From Lentzea jiangxiensis (lineage in GTDB: Bacteria; Actinomycetota; Actinomycetes; Mycobacteriales; Pseudonocardiaceae), in contig NZ_FNIX01000008.1 in the NCBI RefSeq assembly GCF_900104175.1, forward strand, positions 124,001 through 188,000: DNA of 64,000 bases, written 5' to 3'. Position numbers and translations under genes: made by a program. The notes under the pieces are model-generated. The model made no database searches. It had not been told where the DNA came from and saw only the letters and a list, made by a program, of their open reading frames with translations. Positions 53,638 to 61,945 of this stretch are shown here, piece by piece. Numbering within the stretch: the first letter of the stretch is position 1; every line of letters begins with the position of its first letter.

Positions 53638-53820
53638 GAAGATTCCCGTCGTAGATCATGCGACCGCCCCCACCTGGTGGGAGCGATTCCAGAGATCAGA
53701 AGATAGGGGTTTCGCAGGTCTTCTCTTTGGTGCGGAACGAAAAGGGACGATTATGGGGCACGTCGCACTCGAAGCCGGATGTCCCTCTTGACTGCGCCCA
53801 CGACCGTCCACACCTGCACG

Positions 53821-54093
53821 TCACCGCTTCCGTTTCCTTGCGCTGACGCAGAAATCGTACGTTCCGATGCCGGCGAGAAGCCGTTCGAGCAGCTTCGCGT
53901 GGAAGGCGGCAGCGTCGTCGTCCTGCCGCCCCACCGCGGCGTCCAGCTCGTCCAGTGCGACGCTGGCCGCCATCAGTTCCTCCGCGACACCGGCGCCTTC
54001 GTGGTTCCCGCCGCGGAGCATCTCATCGCGCGCCTCCCGCAACAGCTCTTCCAGCGACATCGCCGAGGACTCGGACGTACTCACGCGTGGCAT
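53821..54093 (-). CDS. Small helical hypothetical protein (90 aa) coupled to the MBL-fold gene
   Basis: ATG 54093 (MPRVSTSES) lies inside the end of the MBL-fold gene, and GTG 54084 gives a GTGA overlap with its stop; either way translation is coupled. The protein is acidic and helical (MSLEELLREARDEMLRGG, MAASVALDELDAAVGR) with a basic C-terminal tail RKRKR. I recognise no family. Confidence 0.6.
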   Translation of the reverse strand: MPRVSTSESSAMSLEELLREARDEMLRGGNHEGAGVAEELMAASVALDELDAAVGRQDDDAAAFHAKLLERLLAGIGTYDFCVSARKRKR

Positions 54094-54995
54094 CGGATGG
54101 GGCCGCCGTGCAACACCATCATGTCCTTCCACACGCCGGCCACGTCCATGCGTTCCGAGAGAGGCTTGCCGTCCAGCTCGTGGTAGGCGCGGTGCAGGTT
54201 GCCCACGAGGCGCTCCGATTCCCGCCACGCCGAGAAACGGGACTCCCCCGCCTGCTCGGCCACCTCGAGAGGTGCCTGGCCGGCTCGGCGCCCGGCCTCC
54301 GCGAGATCGAGGACGTAGGTCGCGTACTCGCTGAGGTCGTCGAGCACACCGTTGATCTCGTCGCCGCGCAGCAACGGTCCATGACCGGGTACGAGAACCG
54401 ATGCGCCGAGCGACCGGACGAACGCCAACGACCTCAAGTACCCCGAAACGCTGCCCTCGGCCAGGAACGGCTGTCCGCCGACGAACACGAGATCGCCCGC
54501 GTAGAGGACCTTCTCCTCAGGCAGCCAGACGACCGCGTCGCCGCGGGTGTGGCCCACTCCCGGGTGGTGGAGCTCGACCGCGCGCGTTCCGAGGTGGACG
54601 GTCAGGGACGTGGTGAAGGTGAGCGACGGCGGCCGGACCTCCAGGTGTCCGTAGTCCGGCCCCGCCAGCACCTGCGACGCGATCAAGCCCGCGTTCAGGA
54701 CCTCCTCGCGACAAGCCTCGTGCCCGATCACCGTGGTCGACCCCGGCAGGAGCCAGTTGCCGTAGGTGTGGTCACCGTGGTGGTGGGTGTTCACGACGTA
54801 CCTCGGATCCGCAGCCGACACCGCGGCGACCGAGGCGAGCAGCGCCCGGTTCCGCGCCTCGGTGGAGGTCGTGTCGACGAGGAGGAGTGAACCGTCGGAT
54901 CCCAGGACCACGCCGGTGTTGTTGATCATCCACGATCCGTCGGGCTGGACGTAGGCGTGGACTCCGGACGCGATGTCGACCAGTTCAGGCTTCAC
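54081..54995 (-). CDS. Metallo-beta-lactamase-fold hydrolase (304 aa)
   Basis: I place the start at GTG 54995 (VKPELVDIASGVHAYVQPDGSWMINNTGVV). The MBL signature THHHGDHTYGN near residue 70, HPGVGHTRGD, LYAGDLVF and VPGHGPLL give the full two-metal ligand set. The C-terminal 100 residues are helical. This is the SoxH/cyclase-like branch of unknown substrate. It is co-translated with the small downstream gene. Confidence 0.92.
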   Translation of the reverse strand: MKPELVDIASGVHAYVQPDGSWMINNTGVVLGSDGSLLLVDTTSTEARNRALLASVAAVSAADPRYVVNTHHHGDHTYGNWLLPGSTTVIGHEACREEVLNAGLIASQVLAGPDYGHLEVRPPSLTFTTSLTVHLGTRAVELHHPGVGHTRGDAVVWLPEEKVLYAGDLVFVGGQPFLAEGSVSGYLRSLAFVRSLGASVLVPGHGPLLRGDEINGVLDDLSEYATYVLDLAEAGRRAGQAPLEVAEQAGESRFSAWRESERLVGNLHRAYHELDGKPLSERMDVAGVWKDMMVLHGGPIRCHA

Positions 54996-55127
54996 CCGTC
55001 GGAGCGTAGTCGCGCGCGGACGGGAGCGAATGGCGTTGATGAACGGTGCTCGAACAGGCATTGTTGAGCGCCCCCAAGGGCTTGCCTCCCGAGAGTCGTG
55101 TCACATTCCCCCGGACACGAAGCCATG

Positions 55128-56045
55128 TCAGAGGATGCGGTGCTCGATCGTGCCGACGCCGCCGATGTCGAGGCGCAGGAAGTCACCGGGCTTCAGCCAC
55201 CGCCCGATCTCCATGCCGGAGCCTCCGGCGAAGGTGCCCGTGGCGAAGAGCTCCCCCGGCAGGAGTTGCTCGCTCGCTGACGCGTGAGCGAGCATTTCAC
55301 CGAGGGACCAGCGCGGCCGGGAGGCGTCCGGCTTCGCGACGGATTCCCCGTTGATCGTCACTTCGGACCGCAGTTCGGTCCACCGTGGAAGAACTTCCGA
55401 GGCGCTCACCGCTGTGCTGGACAACGACGTCACGAAGTGCTTCGCCTTCTGCGGGCCGAAACCGCTGTCCATCTCCGGGATCTGCACGTCCCTGGCGCTG
55501 AAGTCGCACAACACGACGAATGCGGCGATCGCCCGCTCCGCCTCCGCGGGAGACGCGTCGAGCAACGGGCGGCCCAGCACGAACGCCAGTTCCAGCTCGT
55601 AGTCCAACGCCTTCGTGTAGTGGGGCGTCCGCACCGGGGTGCCGCTCGGCACGATGGTGGTGGCGTTGCTCATGTAGTAGATCGGTTGCCGGTACCACAA
55701 CGGCTTGGGCCGGAACGCCGGGAAGACCGAGCGGGTGACCGTCTCGTACACCCGTGCCAGCCTTGCCACTCCGGGCCTGTAGCGACCGACGTAGCCACGT
55801 GCCGCGCCGATGTTGTGCTGCTCGTAGAGCATGAAGTCCCGGAAGGACAAGGGGTGGAACGGCAGCACGAGGTCACCTTCGACCGCGCCGCTCGCGAGTG
55901 CTCGCTCCACCTCCCAGGAGGGTGCGAACGCGGACCGGTGTCCGAGGACCGTTGTCGCGTCACTGATCTCCCACTCGTCGCCAGGCCGCTCCCTGGTTTC
56001 GAACACGATCGACTCCTCCGCGGCAAGGCGGCGCCGTATCTGCAT
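55128..56045 (-). CDS. Fumarylacetoacetate-hydrolase-family protein (305 aa)
   Basis: ATG 56045 has GAGAGGGAG upstream. The FAH fold is shown by DYELELAFVLGRPL, FVVLCDFSARDVQ (metal/active region), FGPQKAKHF and the end LKPGDFLRLDIGGVGTIEHRI. Members cleave C-C bonds or decarboxylate 2-oxoacids with Mg2+. The N-terminal 95 residues are extra relative to the minimal domain, as in true fumarylacetoacetases. It may act in degradation of an aromatic compound together with the neighbouring reductases, but this is a guess. Confidence 0.9.
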   Translation of the reverse strand: MQIRRRLAAEESIVFETRERPGDEWEISDATTVLGHRSAFAPSWEVERALASGAVEGDLVLPFHPLSFRDFMLYEQHNIGAARGYVGRYRPGVARLARVYETVTRSVFPAFRPKPLWYRQPIYYMSNATTIVPSGTPVRTPHYTKALDYELELAFVLGRPLLDASPAEAERAIAAFVVLCDFSARDVQIPEMDSGFGPQKAKHFVTSLSSTAVSASEVLPRWTELRSEVTINGESVAKPDASRPRWSLGEMLAHASASEQLLPGELFATGTFAGGSGMEIGRWLKPGDFLRLDIGGVGTIEHRIL

Positions 56046-56345
56046 TGCTCCCTCTCGACTGAGATGACCGTCGGCACCACTATGGTTCTTCGCCCTGGGC
56101 GTTCCCACGCGGGCGGCCACAGCCTGCACGAAGAGGCGCAGTTCGTGGCCTGGGAGCTCCTGGCTCGATCGAAGATCGCGGAGCCGGCGCCCGTGGACGA
56201 CTTCTCGAGCAAGCCTGCGGTCGATCCCTTGTCCGCTCGTCATGGGAAACGCCTCGTTGAAGGATGTTCGGAACCAGCCGGTGAGGACCGGTCCGAACAC
56301 CCTTCCGATCTCCTGCGACCGGTGTCCCCGGCAGGGATCACCCAT
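56046..56345. other. Gene-free stretch between FAH and SDR genes
   Basis: This 300-base stretch lies between the FAH start and the SDR stop, both on the minus strand. The open frame continuing upstream of the FAH start has no protein-like content, so this is probably the FAH promoter region. Confidence 0.5.
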
Positions 56346-57074
56346 CTAGACCTGGTTCCGCCCGCCGTCGACGAACAGGTCCGAGCCGGTGATGTAGGCG
56401 GCGTCGTCGGAGGCCAGGAACAGCACCGCCGCGGCGACCTCCTCTGGTTGCCCCGTCCGCGCCAGCGGGATGCCCGACGCGTGTGTCCTCTGGTACGCGA
56501 GGATGTCCGGGTCGGTGCTGGTCTCGATGTAGCCGGGGCTCACCGCGTTCACCCTCACCCCCCGCTCGCCCAGCTCGACGGCGAGGGTGCGGGCCAGTGC
56601 GCGGGCGCCGGCCTTCGCCGCGGAGTACACGCCGAGACCGGGCAGGCCGGCGGTGGCGCCGATGGAGGACATCAACACCACCGAGGCATGCTTGTTGAGC
56701 ACCGGGGCCAACGCCTGCACCGTGAGGTAGGGCGCACGGAGGTTCTGGGCCAGCACCTCGTCCACGGTTTCCGGGCTGACCTCCCCGAACGTGGTGAGCG
56801 TGCCGCTTCCCGCATTGGTGAAGAGCACGTCCAGCCCTCTCCCCCGTGCGCGCACCGCCGCCAGCAGTTCGGTCAGGTGCTCCGGGTCGCTCGCATCACC
56901 GCACACCCCGGTGACCGCCGGGCCCAGTTCGGCCACGACCTCGGCCAGCACCTCGGGGCGACGGCCGGTGATCAGCACATGCGCGCCCTCGGCGGCGAAG
57001 CGGCGGGCCGTGGCCAGGCCGATGCCCGCCGTGCCCCCCGTGATCACCGCGGTGCGGCCCGCCAGCCTGCCCAC
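56346..57074 (-). CDS. Short-chain dehydrogenase/reductase (242 aa)
   Basis: GTG 57074 lies one base after the stop of the preceding OYE gene, with TGAGG as ribosome binding site. The protein has the classical SDR layout: cofactor loop TGGTAGIG, NAGSG, catalytic Ser in MSSIG, YSAAK (Tyr/Lys pair) and SPGYIET, ending with the typical SDLFVDGG. Arg residues after the first strand (TGRRPEV) favour NADP(H). It is co-transcribed with the OYE gene, giving a two-step reduction module. Confidence 0.95.
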   Translation of the reverse strand: MGRLAGRTAVITGGTAGIGLATARRFAAEGAHVLITGRRPEVLAEVVAELGPAVTGVCGDASDPEHLTELLAAVRARGRGLDVLFTNAGSGTLTTFGEVSPETVDEVLAQNLRAPYLTVQALAPVLNKHASVVLMSSIGATAGLPGLGVYSAAKAGARALARTLAVELGERGVRVNAVSPGYIETSTDPDILAYQRTHASGIPLARTGQPEEVAAAVLFLASDDAAYITGSDLFVDGGRNQV

Positions 57075-57075
57075 C

Positions 57076-58152
57076 TCAGGCCGCCAGCAGCGGGTAGTCG
57101 AGGTAGCCCTGGTCGGTGCCACCGTAGAAGGTCGAGCCGTCCGGCTCGTTGTACGGGCCACGCCGCGCGATGCGCTCGGCCAGGTCCGGGTTGGCCAGCC
57201 ACGGTGCGCCCAGCGCCACGACGTCCGCGCCGGCGGCCAGACCGTCGGCGACCCGGTCGTGCGGTGCCTCCGGCTCGGCGACCCGGTGCGGGTTGAGCAC
57301 CAGCACCCCCTGCCAGCTCTTGCGCAGCAACGCGGTCAGGTCGCGGCGGCCCGGTGACTCCGAGACGTCCAGGAACGCCAGGCCGTCGCCCGCCAGCTCG
57401 CCCAGCAGGGCCTCGTAGAGCTCCTCGCTGTTGTGCTCGTTGATGCCCTGGATCGTGCTGGCGGGCGAGATCCGCAGCGAAGTCCGGTCCGCACCGGCGG
57501 CGGCGGCCATCGCCCGGACGGCCTCGACGATGAAGCGGATGCGGTTCTGCGTGCTACCGCCCCACTCGTCGGTGCGCAGGTTCGAGTCCCGGCACAGGAA
57601 CTGCTGGGGCAGGTAGCCGTTGGCGGCGTGCAGCTGCACGCCGTCGAAGCCCGCGGAGACCGCCAGCGCCGAGGCCACCGCGAACTCCCGGATCGTCTCC
57701 CTGATCTCCTCACCGGTCATGGCCGAGGGCACCGGGTGGTCCTTCATGCCGTCGGGGGTGAAGGTCTGGCCGGGCGCGGGCACCGCCGAGGGCGCGTGCG
57801 CGTCCAGCCCGCCCCGCATGCTCGGGTGCCCGGTGCGGCCGCCGTGGAAGAGCTGCAGGTGGATGGTGCCGCCCGCCTCGTGCACGGCGTCGGTGACCTG
57901 CTGCCAGCTCTCGGCCTGTGCGAGCGTGCCGATACCCGGTGTGGTCGGATATGCCTTGCCGCGCAGACTGATCTGGGTGGCCTCGGTGACGATGAGACCC
58001 GCACCCGCGCGCTGCCGGTAGTACTCGGCCGTCGAGGCGGTGGCGAGCCCGTCCTCCGTGGCCCGGCTGCGGGTCATCGGCGCCATGGCCAGGCGGTTGC
58101 CGATGGTGGTGGCACCGACCCGGAGCGGTGAGAAAGCGTTGGTATCACTCAT
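57076..58152 (-). CDS. Old Yellow Enzyme family alkene reductase (358 aa)
   Basis: ATG 58152 starts the FMN-dependent OYE/NemA TIM barrel: FSPLRVGATTIGNRLAMAPMTRSRA, HLQLFHGGRTGHP, FDGVQLHAANGYLPQQFL with the substrate-binding H-N pair, SNLRTDEWGGS and VALGAPWLANPDLAERI. Members reduce activated C=C bonds and nitro or quinone compounds with NADPH. It is divergent from a HxlR regulator 65 bases away, which probably controls it. Confidence 0.96.
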   Translation of the reverse strand: MSDTNAFSPLRVGATTIGNRLAMAPMTRSRATEDGLATASTAEYYRQRAGAGLIVTEATQISLRGKAYPTTPGIGTLAQAESWQQVTDAVHEAGGTIHLQLFHGGRTGHPSMRGGLDAHAPSAVPAPGQTFTPDGMKDHPVPSAMTGEEIRETIREFAVASALAVSAGFDGVQLHAANGYLPQQFLCRDSNLRTDEWGGSTQNRIRFIVEAVRAMAAAAGADRTSLRISPASTIQGINEHNSEELYEALLGELAGDGLAFLDVSESPGRRDLTALLRKSWQGVLVLNPHRVAEPEAPHDRVADGLAAGADVVALGAPWLANPDLAERIARRGPYNEPDGSTFYGGTDQGYLDYPLLAA

Positions 58153-58202
58153 GGTTCCCAGCTTCGGTTGGACGAGCTCCCTTGCCAACGAGCGGGTAAT
58201 GG

Positions 58203-58219
58203 ACTTACTTTGGGTTAGT
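58203..58219. promoter_or_regulatory. Candidate HxlR operator in the OYE/HxlR divergent region
   Basis: ACTTAC (58203-58208) and GTTAGT (58214-58219) form an inverted repeat with one mismatch around TTTGG, overlapping the HxlR start codon. GGGTAATG upstream and GGGTTAGTG form a partial direct repeat. It is suitably placed to control both divergent genes. Confidence 0.45.
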
Positions 58220-58556
58220 GACCAGCTCAACGGAGACAAACACGCGTGTGATCGACTCGGCCGGCTGCGAGGCCGCCGGCGGAATCATGGCCTTCGTCTC
58301 GCGGCGCTGGACCTCGGCGATCCTGCTGGCCGCTGCCATGGGCGCGCGGCGGTTCGGGGAGTACCGGCGAATGGTCGACGGCATCTCCGACCGCATGCTC
58401 TCGGTGCGCCTGACCGAGCTCCAGCAACACGGCCTGGTGCACCGCGAAGTGGTGCCGAGCATGCCCGTGCAGGTCCTGTACCACCTGACCGATCGGGGCC
58501 GGAGCCTCATCGGTCCGGTCGACGCGATCACCCGGTGGTCGCTCGAGAAGGAATGA
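58218..58556 (+). CDS. HxlR-family transcriptional regulator (112 aa)
   Basis: GTG 58218 gives the usual length. The winged helix is FVSRRWTSAILLAAAMGARRFGEYRRMVDGISDRMLSVRLTELQQHGLVHREV, with a characteristic HxlR wing (VPSMPVQVLYHLT). One cysteine (C17 in SAGCEAAGG) lies in front of the domain, where YodB/QorR-type HxlR sensors carry their redox-active Cys. Together with the divergent OYE this suggests a response to quinones or other electrophiles. Confidence 0.9.
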   Translation: MTSSTETNTRVIDSAGCEAAGGIMAFVSRRWTSAILLAAAMGARRFGEYRRMVDGISDRMLSVRLTELQQHGLVHREVVPSMPVQVLYHLTDRGRSLIGPVDAITRWSLEKE

Positions 58557-58631
58557 GCGCCTCGCCCCGGGAGGAAGCCAGACTTCTCCAGGAGCGACGA
58601 TCCGCGATCCCGAAGCCTGACCTCAGGCGAC

Positions 58632-58910
58632 GTGAACCTGCCGGCCGGTCCTCTGAACCTGAGCGCCACGCCGCGTCGGAGTGGAGCCCTGGCCGACAAG
58701 TCCCTTGTGGACGTCGTGCGCGCGGCCGTCGGCAGAGCACTGGGCCACTCCTCAACGGACGAGGTACCGGAAGACGCGAGCTTCGACTCGCGGACCGAAC
58801 GTCGTTGCTTCGCGACAGCTGCGAAAAGCCGAGCGACCACTGTTCGCTTCGAGCAGCCGAAAGGGCGACGGGCACCCAGCGGAGCTGCCACTCGAGCGGT
58901 TCCGCCATGA
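58632..58910 (+). pseudogene. Decayed acyl-carrier-protein-like relic (PKS remnant)
   Basis: The frame encodes LADKSLVDVVRAAVGRALGH, then STDEVPEDASFDSRTERRCFATA and RATTVRFEQPKGRRAP. This follows, block by block, the C-terminal ACP of type I PKS modules (LLDLVRxxVAAVLGH, then the FDSLTAVELRNRLATA and LPATLVFDxPTP blocks), including the DS of the phosphopantetheine site. The LT is changed to RT, the G before F is lost and helix II is eroded. No PKS gene surrounds it, so I read it as a relic. The match is by eye. Confidence 0.45.
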
Positions 58911-59201
58911 CTCCGGATCGCTGTTCAGTCCAGCACACGCGAACCCGCCGTGTTCGCAGCCTTCCGACTCATGTGAGCACCGGGGCGTTGGCTCCCCGCG
59001 CAGTTGCGCTGGTACGCACTCGGCTCGCCGGCGGAGCCGGGATGCGACTTCACCCGATGAGAAAGTGCAGATTTTTGCTCACCTTTGTGAAAAACACGCA
59101 GGTCGCCGCGACAAAGGAGTTTCGCCTCGTCTCATTTGGCAGCACCGAAATAGGCGATCCAGGCACCATTGCGCCGGAATGACGTCGACTTCGGAGGTCC
59201 G

Positions 59202-60071
59202 ATGAAAAGATCGACCGCTGTCCTGCTGGCCGCCTTGATGACGCTGGGGCTCGCTCCAGCGGCTGAAGCGACCGGCTCCACCTCTCTCGTGGTGCTCGGC
59301 GATTCGTACGCATCGGGTACTGGTGCGGGGTCCTATCAGGACGGAACCGCCGGCAACTGCTGGCGCAGCGACAACTCCTACGGTGAACAGGTGGCCGCTC
59401 GCCTGCGTGCGGCCGGCAGGCTCGGTTCGTTCGCCAATGTCAGCTGCAGCGGCGCGGCCACCGCGGATCTCGCGCGGCCGTTCAAGGACCGTCCTGCCCA
59501 GTTGGACGCCCTGAAGCGGAGCACGAACCTGGTGCTGCTCACCGCGGGTACCAACGACATCGACTACTCGGCGTACGGCGGCATCTGCGTCCAGGCCGAC
59601 TGCACGGGCGCTCCGACCGAAGCGATTCTCGCGAAGCTGCCGCAAATGGGCGGCAACGTCGCGGGTCTGCTCACCGAGATCCGCAAGCGCAGCCCGTTCG
59701 CGCGGGTCGTGGTCGTGGGCTACGGCCGTCAGGTGTCCCCTTCGGAGGACCTGCCGGCCATCCCGCTCGACCCGATCTGCAGTGACACCGTCCTCACCGC
59801 GGCGGAACGCCGCGAGGGCAACCAGGTGGCCGACGGCATCGACGCCACCCTGCGTTCCGCTGTGGCCAAGGCGCGCCTCCGGGGTGTCAACGCCACGTAC
59901 GTCAGCCCGTTCTCCCGGCCCGGCACGTTCGCCGGCCACGCACTGTGCGAAGCCGGCACTCCGTTCCTGCGCGGGTTCGACGCACTGGCGCCGGGTCAGG
60001 AAGGGCCGGAAGCCGTGTTCCACCCGAACCAGCAGGGACAGACCGCGCTGGCCTCGCTCGTCCGGGTCTAG
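59202..60071 (+). CDS. Secreted SGNH/GDSL hydrolase (289 aa)
   Basis: ATG 59202 has GGAGG upstream. A signal peptide (1-23, KRSTAVLLAALMTLGLAPAAEA) is followed by the SGNH blocks: GDSYASG (S35), the Gly/Asn block NVSCSGA, GTND and a C-terminal HPN with the catalytic His. Cys pairs (GNCWRSD, GICVQADC) suggest disulfides. It is a secreted lipase/esterase like the Streptomyces GDSL lipases. A strong hairpin follows its stop. Confidence 0.95.
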   Translation: MKRSTAVLLAALMTLGLAPAAEATGSTSLVVLGDSYASGTGAGSYQDGTAGNCWRSDNSYGEQVAARLRAAGRLGSFANVSCSGAATADLARPFKDRPAQLDALKRSTNLVLLTAGTNDIDYSAYGGICVQADCTGAPTEAILAKLPQMGGNVAGLLTEIRKRSPFARVVVVGYGRQVSPSEDLPAIPLDPICSDTVLTAAERREGNQVADGIDATLRSAVAKARLRGVNATYVSPFSRPGTFAGHALCEAGTPFLRGFDALAPGQEGPEAVFHPNQQGQTALASLVRV

Positions 60072-60075
60072 CCGA

Positions 60076-60118
60076 CGAGGTGGTTGCTTCCACCGATCCT
60101 GTGGGAGCAACCACCTCG
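60076..60118 (+). terminator. Terminator hairpin of the SGNH hydrolase gene
   Basis: 60076-60093 pairs with 60101-60118 over 18 bp with one G-T position around a 7-base loop, four bases after the stop codon. Confidence 0.9.
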
Positions 60119-60163
60119 GTGGTGGACACCGGCGAGACGGGCGAGGACCAGTGGTCACTGCGC

Positions 60164-60454
60164 TCAGGTCACCGCGACCGGGTGCCTCAACGCCGAACTG
60201 CGAGGCTCGTCAGCGCAACGCCGGTCGATCACGACGCCGTACACCGCGGTGAGCAGCCAGCCACGAACCGAGCTCTTGCTGTCGTTCAGCACCTCCGGAC
60301 GGCGCCACGCCCGGATGAACACCTCTTGGACGATCTCCTCCGCCACCGTGCGACTGCCGCACAGCCGGGTCGCGTACGCCAGCGCCGCTCGGCCGTGTTC
60401 CTCGAAGAGCCAACGGATGAGCGCCTCGTCGACCAAGTCCCGTCCGCAGTGCAT
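60164..60454 (-). pseudogene. Truncated ECF sigma factor (region 2 only, 96 aa)
   Basis: From ATG 60454 the protein reads as sigma-70 region 2: ALIRWLFEEHGRAALAYATRLCGS, VAEEIVQEVFIRAWRRPEVL (core-binding and -10 recognition) and VRGWLLTAVYGVVIDRR. It then stops after 12 further residues. Intact ECF factors of this type continue with region 4, which is absent here and not found in another frame before the SGNH terminator. It is probably a broken gene, although a region-2-only protein could still bind core polymerase. Confidence 0.65.
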
Positions 60455-60855
60455 CGCCTCGTCTTTCCAGCCCTTCCCACAGCCGATCCGGCTCGGTGTC
60501 TCCTGGTCTACTCCGCACTCCGGCCCCAGATCCGCCGTTCGCAGCGAGAAGACACCTGCGCCCCCACTTCCGTTCCCGTTCAATCGAAGAGCCGGGTCAC
60601 TTCTACCTGCCGCGCCAGTGATGACGGTTTCAAGCCGGACGGCCAGACTTCGCTCAACCAACGCGGTGGCGAGACCACCACCTCTGAAAGCGCGTCAGGT
60701 TCGATCCCGCTGGTGGATCACGCGTTTGCGTTCGCCAGCGCGCCGGCTCGACCGCCGGCCGGTGAAGGCCTGCCCCAGCTCCCGCACGTCCGCGAGCAAC
60801 CAGTCGGCACAGGTGGCCGAACCGCCGATCCCAGCTGGAAGCCGTGCCATCAGCC

Positions 60856-61128
60856 TCAGATCGGTCGCAACTGCTCTGAAGGCAGAATTCGACCAGTCAC
60901 ACGACAAACCCAGCCCAGATCGCGACCGTTGCCCTCGCTGCCGTTCTCTTCTGCCGCATCCGCGTCATCACGTGGCTTTTGATCGAAGACATCGTCGACG
61001 ACCTCGACTTCCAAGATTCCGACATCCTCGCAGGAGCCACGCACTGGCCTCAACTGCACTACATCATTCTCATCGTCGGTCACGGCGTCGACCGAGCCGA
61101 GCAACCTCAGCAGGTCCAGGTAGTTCAT
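60856..61128 (-). CDS. Hypothetical acidic protein (90 aa)
   Basis: ATG 61128 has GGGAAGG at ideal spacing. The protein is acidic (VTDDENDVVQL, VVDDVFDQKPRDDADAAEENGSE) with moderate third-position GC bias. I recognise no family. It sits among other short weak frames in a lower-GC stretch and could be part of a decayed gene. Confidence 0.35.
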   Translation of the reverse strand: MNYLDLLRLLGSVDAVTDDENDVVQLRPVRGSCEDVGILEVEVVDDVFDQKPRDDADAAEENGSEGNGRDLGWVCRVTGRILPSEQLRPI

Positions 61129-61258
61129 GATGCCTTCCCGCAGGAAACAGAAGCTCCATCAACCACTCGCGATCGGATTCGAACTGCCGAACATCCGGAT
61201 GACGAGCAAGTCGCCCTGAGCGGACCGAACTCTTCGCCACGACCGAACAGGTCAGCAC

Positions 61259-61387
61259 TCACCTGTGCGCACCGTTCAGCTCCGCCCAGATCGCCAACGC
61301 GAAGATGATCCAAAAGAGGAACCAGCCCAGAAACCTCCAAGCTTTTTTCGCTTTTCGGCGGTTCTGTTTCTCCACAAGCAGAACCAT
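61259..61387 (-). CDS. Small single-pass membrane protein (42 aa)
   Basis: ATG 61387 to TGA 61259 encodes a basic N-terminus (EKQNRRKAKKAW) followed by one strongly hydrophobic helix (FLGWFLFWIIFALAIWA) and a short polar tail. The basic-then-hydrophobic layout is characteristic of real small membrane proteins rather than random reading. The ribosome binding site is weak. The function is unknown. Confidence 0.45.
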   Translation of the reverse strand: MVLLVEKQNRRKAKKAWRFLGWFLFWIIFALAIWAELNGAHR

Positions 61388-61897
61388 AGCAGCGAAGAAC
61401 CACACAGGATGACCACCGGACTAAAGTGCGAAGATGCGTGCCCTTCGAGGCATTACCTGGCCAGAGTCGGCATGCACCGACACGTCCAAGACCGAGCGAT
61501 TTCGCCCGATCCGGTCGTCAACACACAAGGTTTCGAAAAATTATCGATCTTCGGCACAAATTCTTCGCACTGCGCTATACCTTGCGTGCCACCAGAGGGA
61601 TATGGCTTGATGCGAGGCCATAGCCGCAGCACGAGCGATGCTCGCTTGTGCGGCTTGGAGCGAGATCGTCGCCGAAGATCAGCGGCGGCAATGCGCTCAA
61701 GGGCCGTTGATCGTGCCTTTTCGGGCAACGAACCTGATCTTCGTCTTCCAGGACTGATCTTGGACCTAGGTTCATGCGCGGGAAACCTGATGTGTGGCGT
61801 GCTGCCCATTTGGTCATGCCACTGGTGACGCGCCCGCGAATCGGGAACCGCCATTGCAGCCCGATCAGGCTGCGAGTTCAAGCATTGCGACATCCAC
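61388..61897. other. Lower-GC gene-free stretch
   Basis: These 510 bases have distinctly lower GC than the surroundings. Long frames exist on both strands but lack ribosome binding sites, family motifs and consistent codon bias. It may be decayed mobile DNA; no inverted terminal repeats or transposase motif were found. Confidence 0.45.
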
Positions 61898-61930
61898 AAC
61901 GGCACACCCTGCTGTTCTTCGTGTGCCGTT
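61898..61930 (+). promoter_or_regulatory. Hairpin immediately upstream of the DUF4436 ribosome binding site
   Basis: AACGGCACAC (61898-61907) pairs perfectly with GTGTGCCGTT (61921-61930) around a 13-base loop. The AAAGGA ribosome binding site begins five bases later and the start codon is at 61946. The position suits a translational or attenuation control, or a terminator of upstream transcription. Confidence 0.55.
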
Positions 61931-61945
61931 CTCGAAAGGATCCAG

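Noticed and set aside
55062-55127. Possible inverted repeat GACACGAAGCCATGTC between the MBL-fold and FAH genes
   Set aside because: The pairing is too short and imperfect to call a terminator or operator.
60695-60850. 51-codon minus-strand frame (MARLPAGIGGSATCADWLL)
   Set aside because: Its C-terminal half is a basic low-complexity run, there is no ribosome binding site and no family match by eye; it may be part of a decayed gene.
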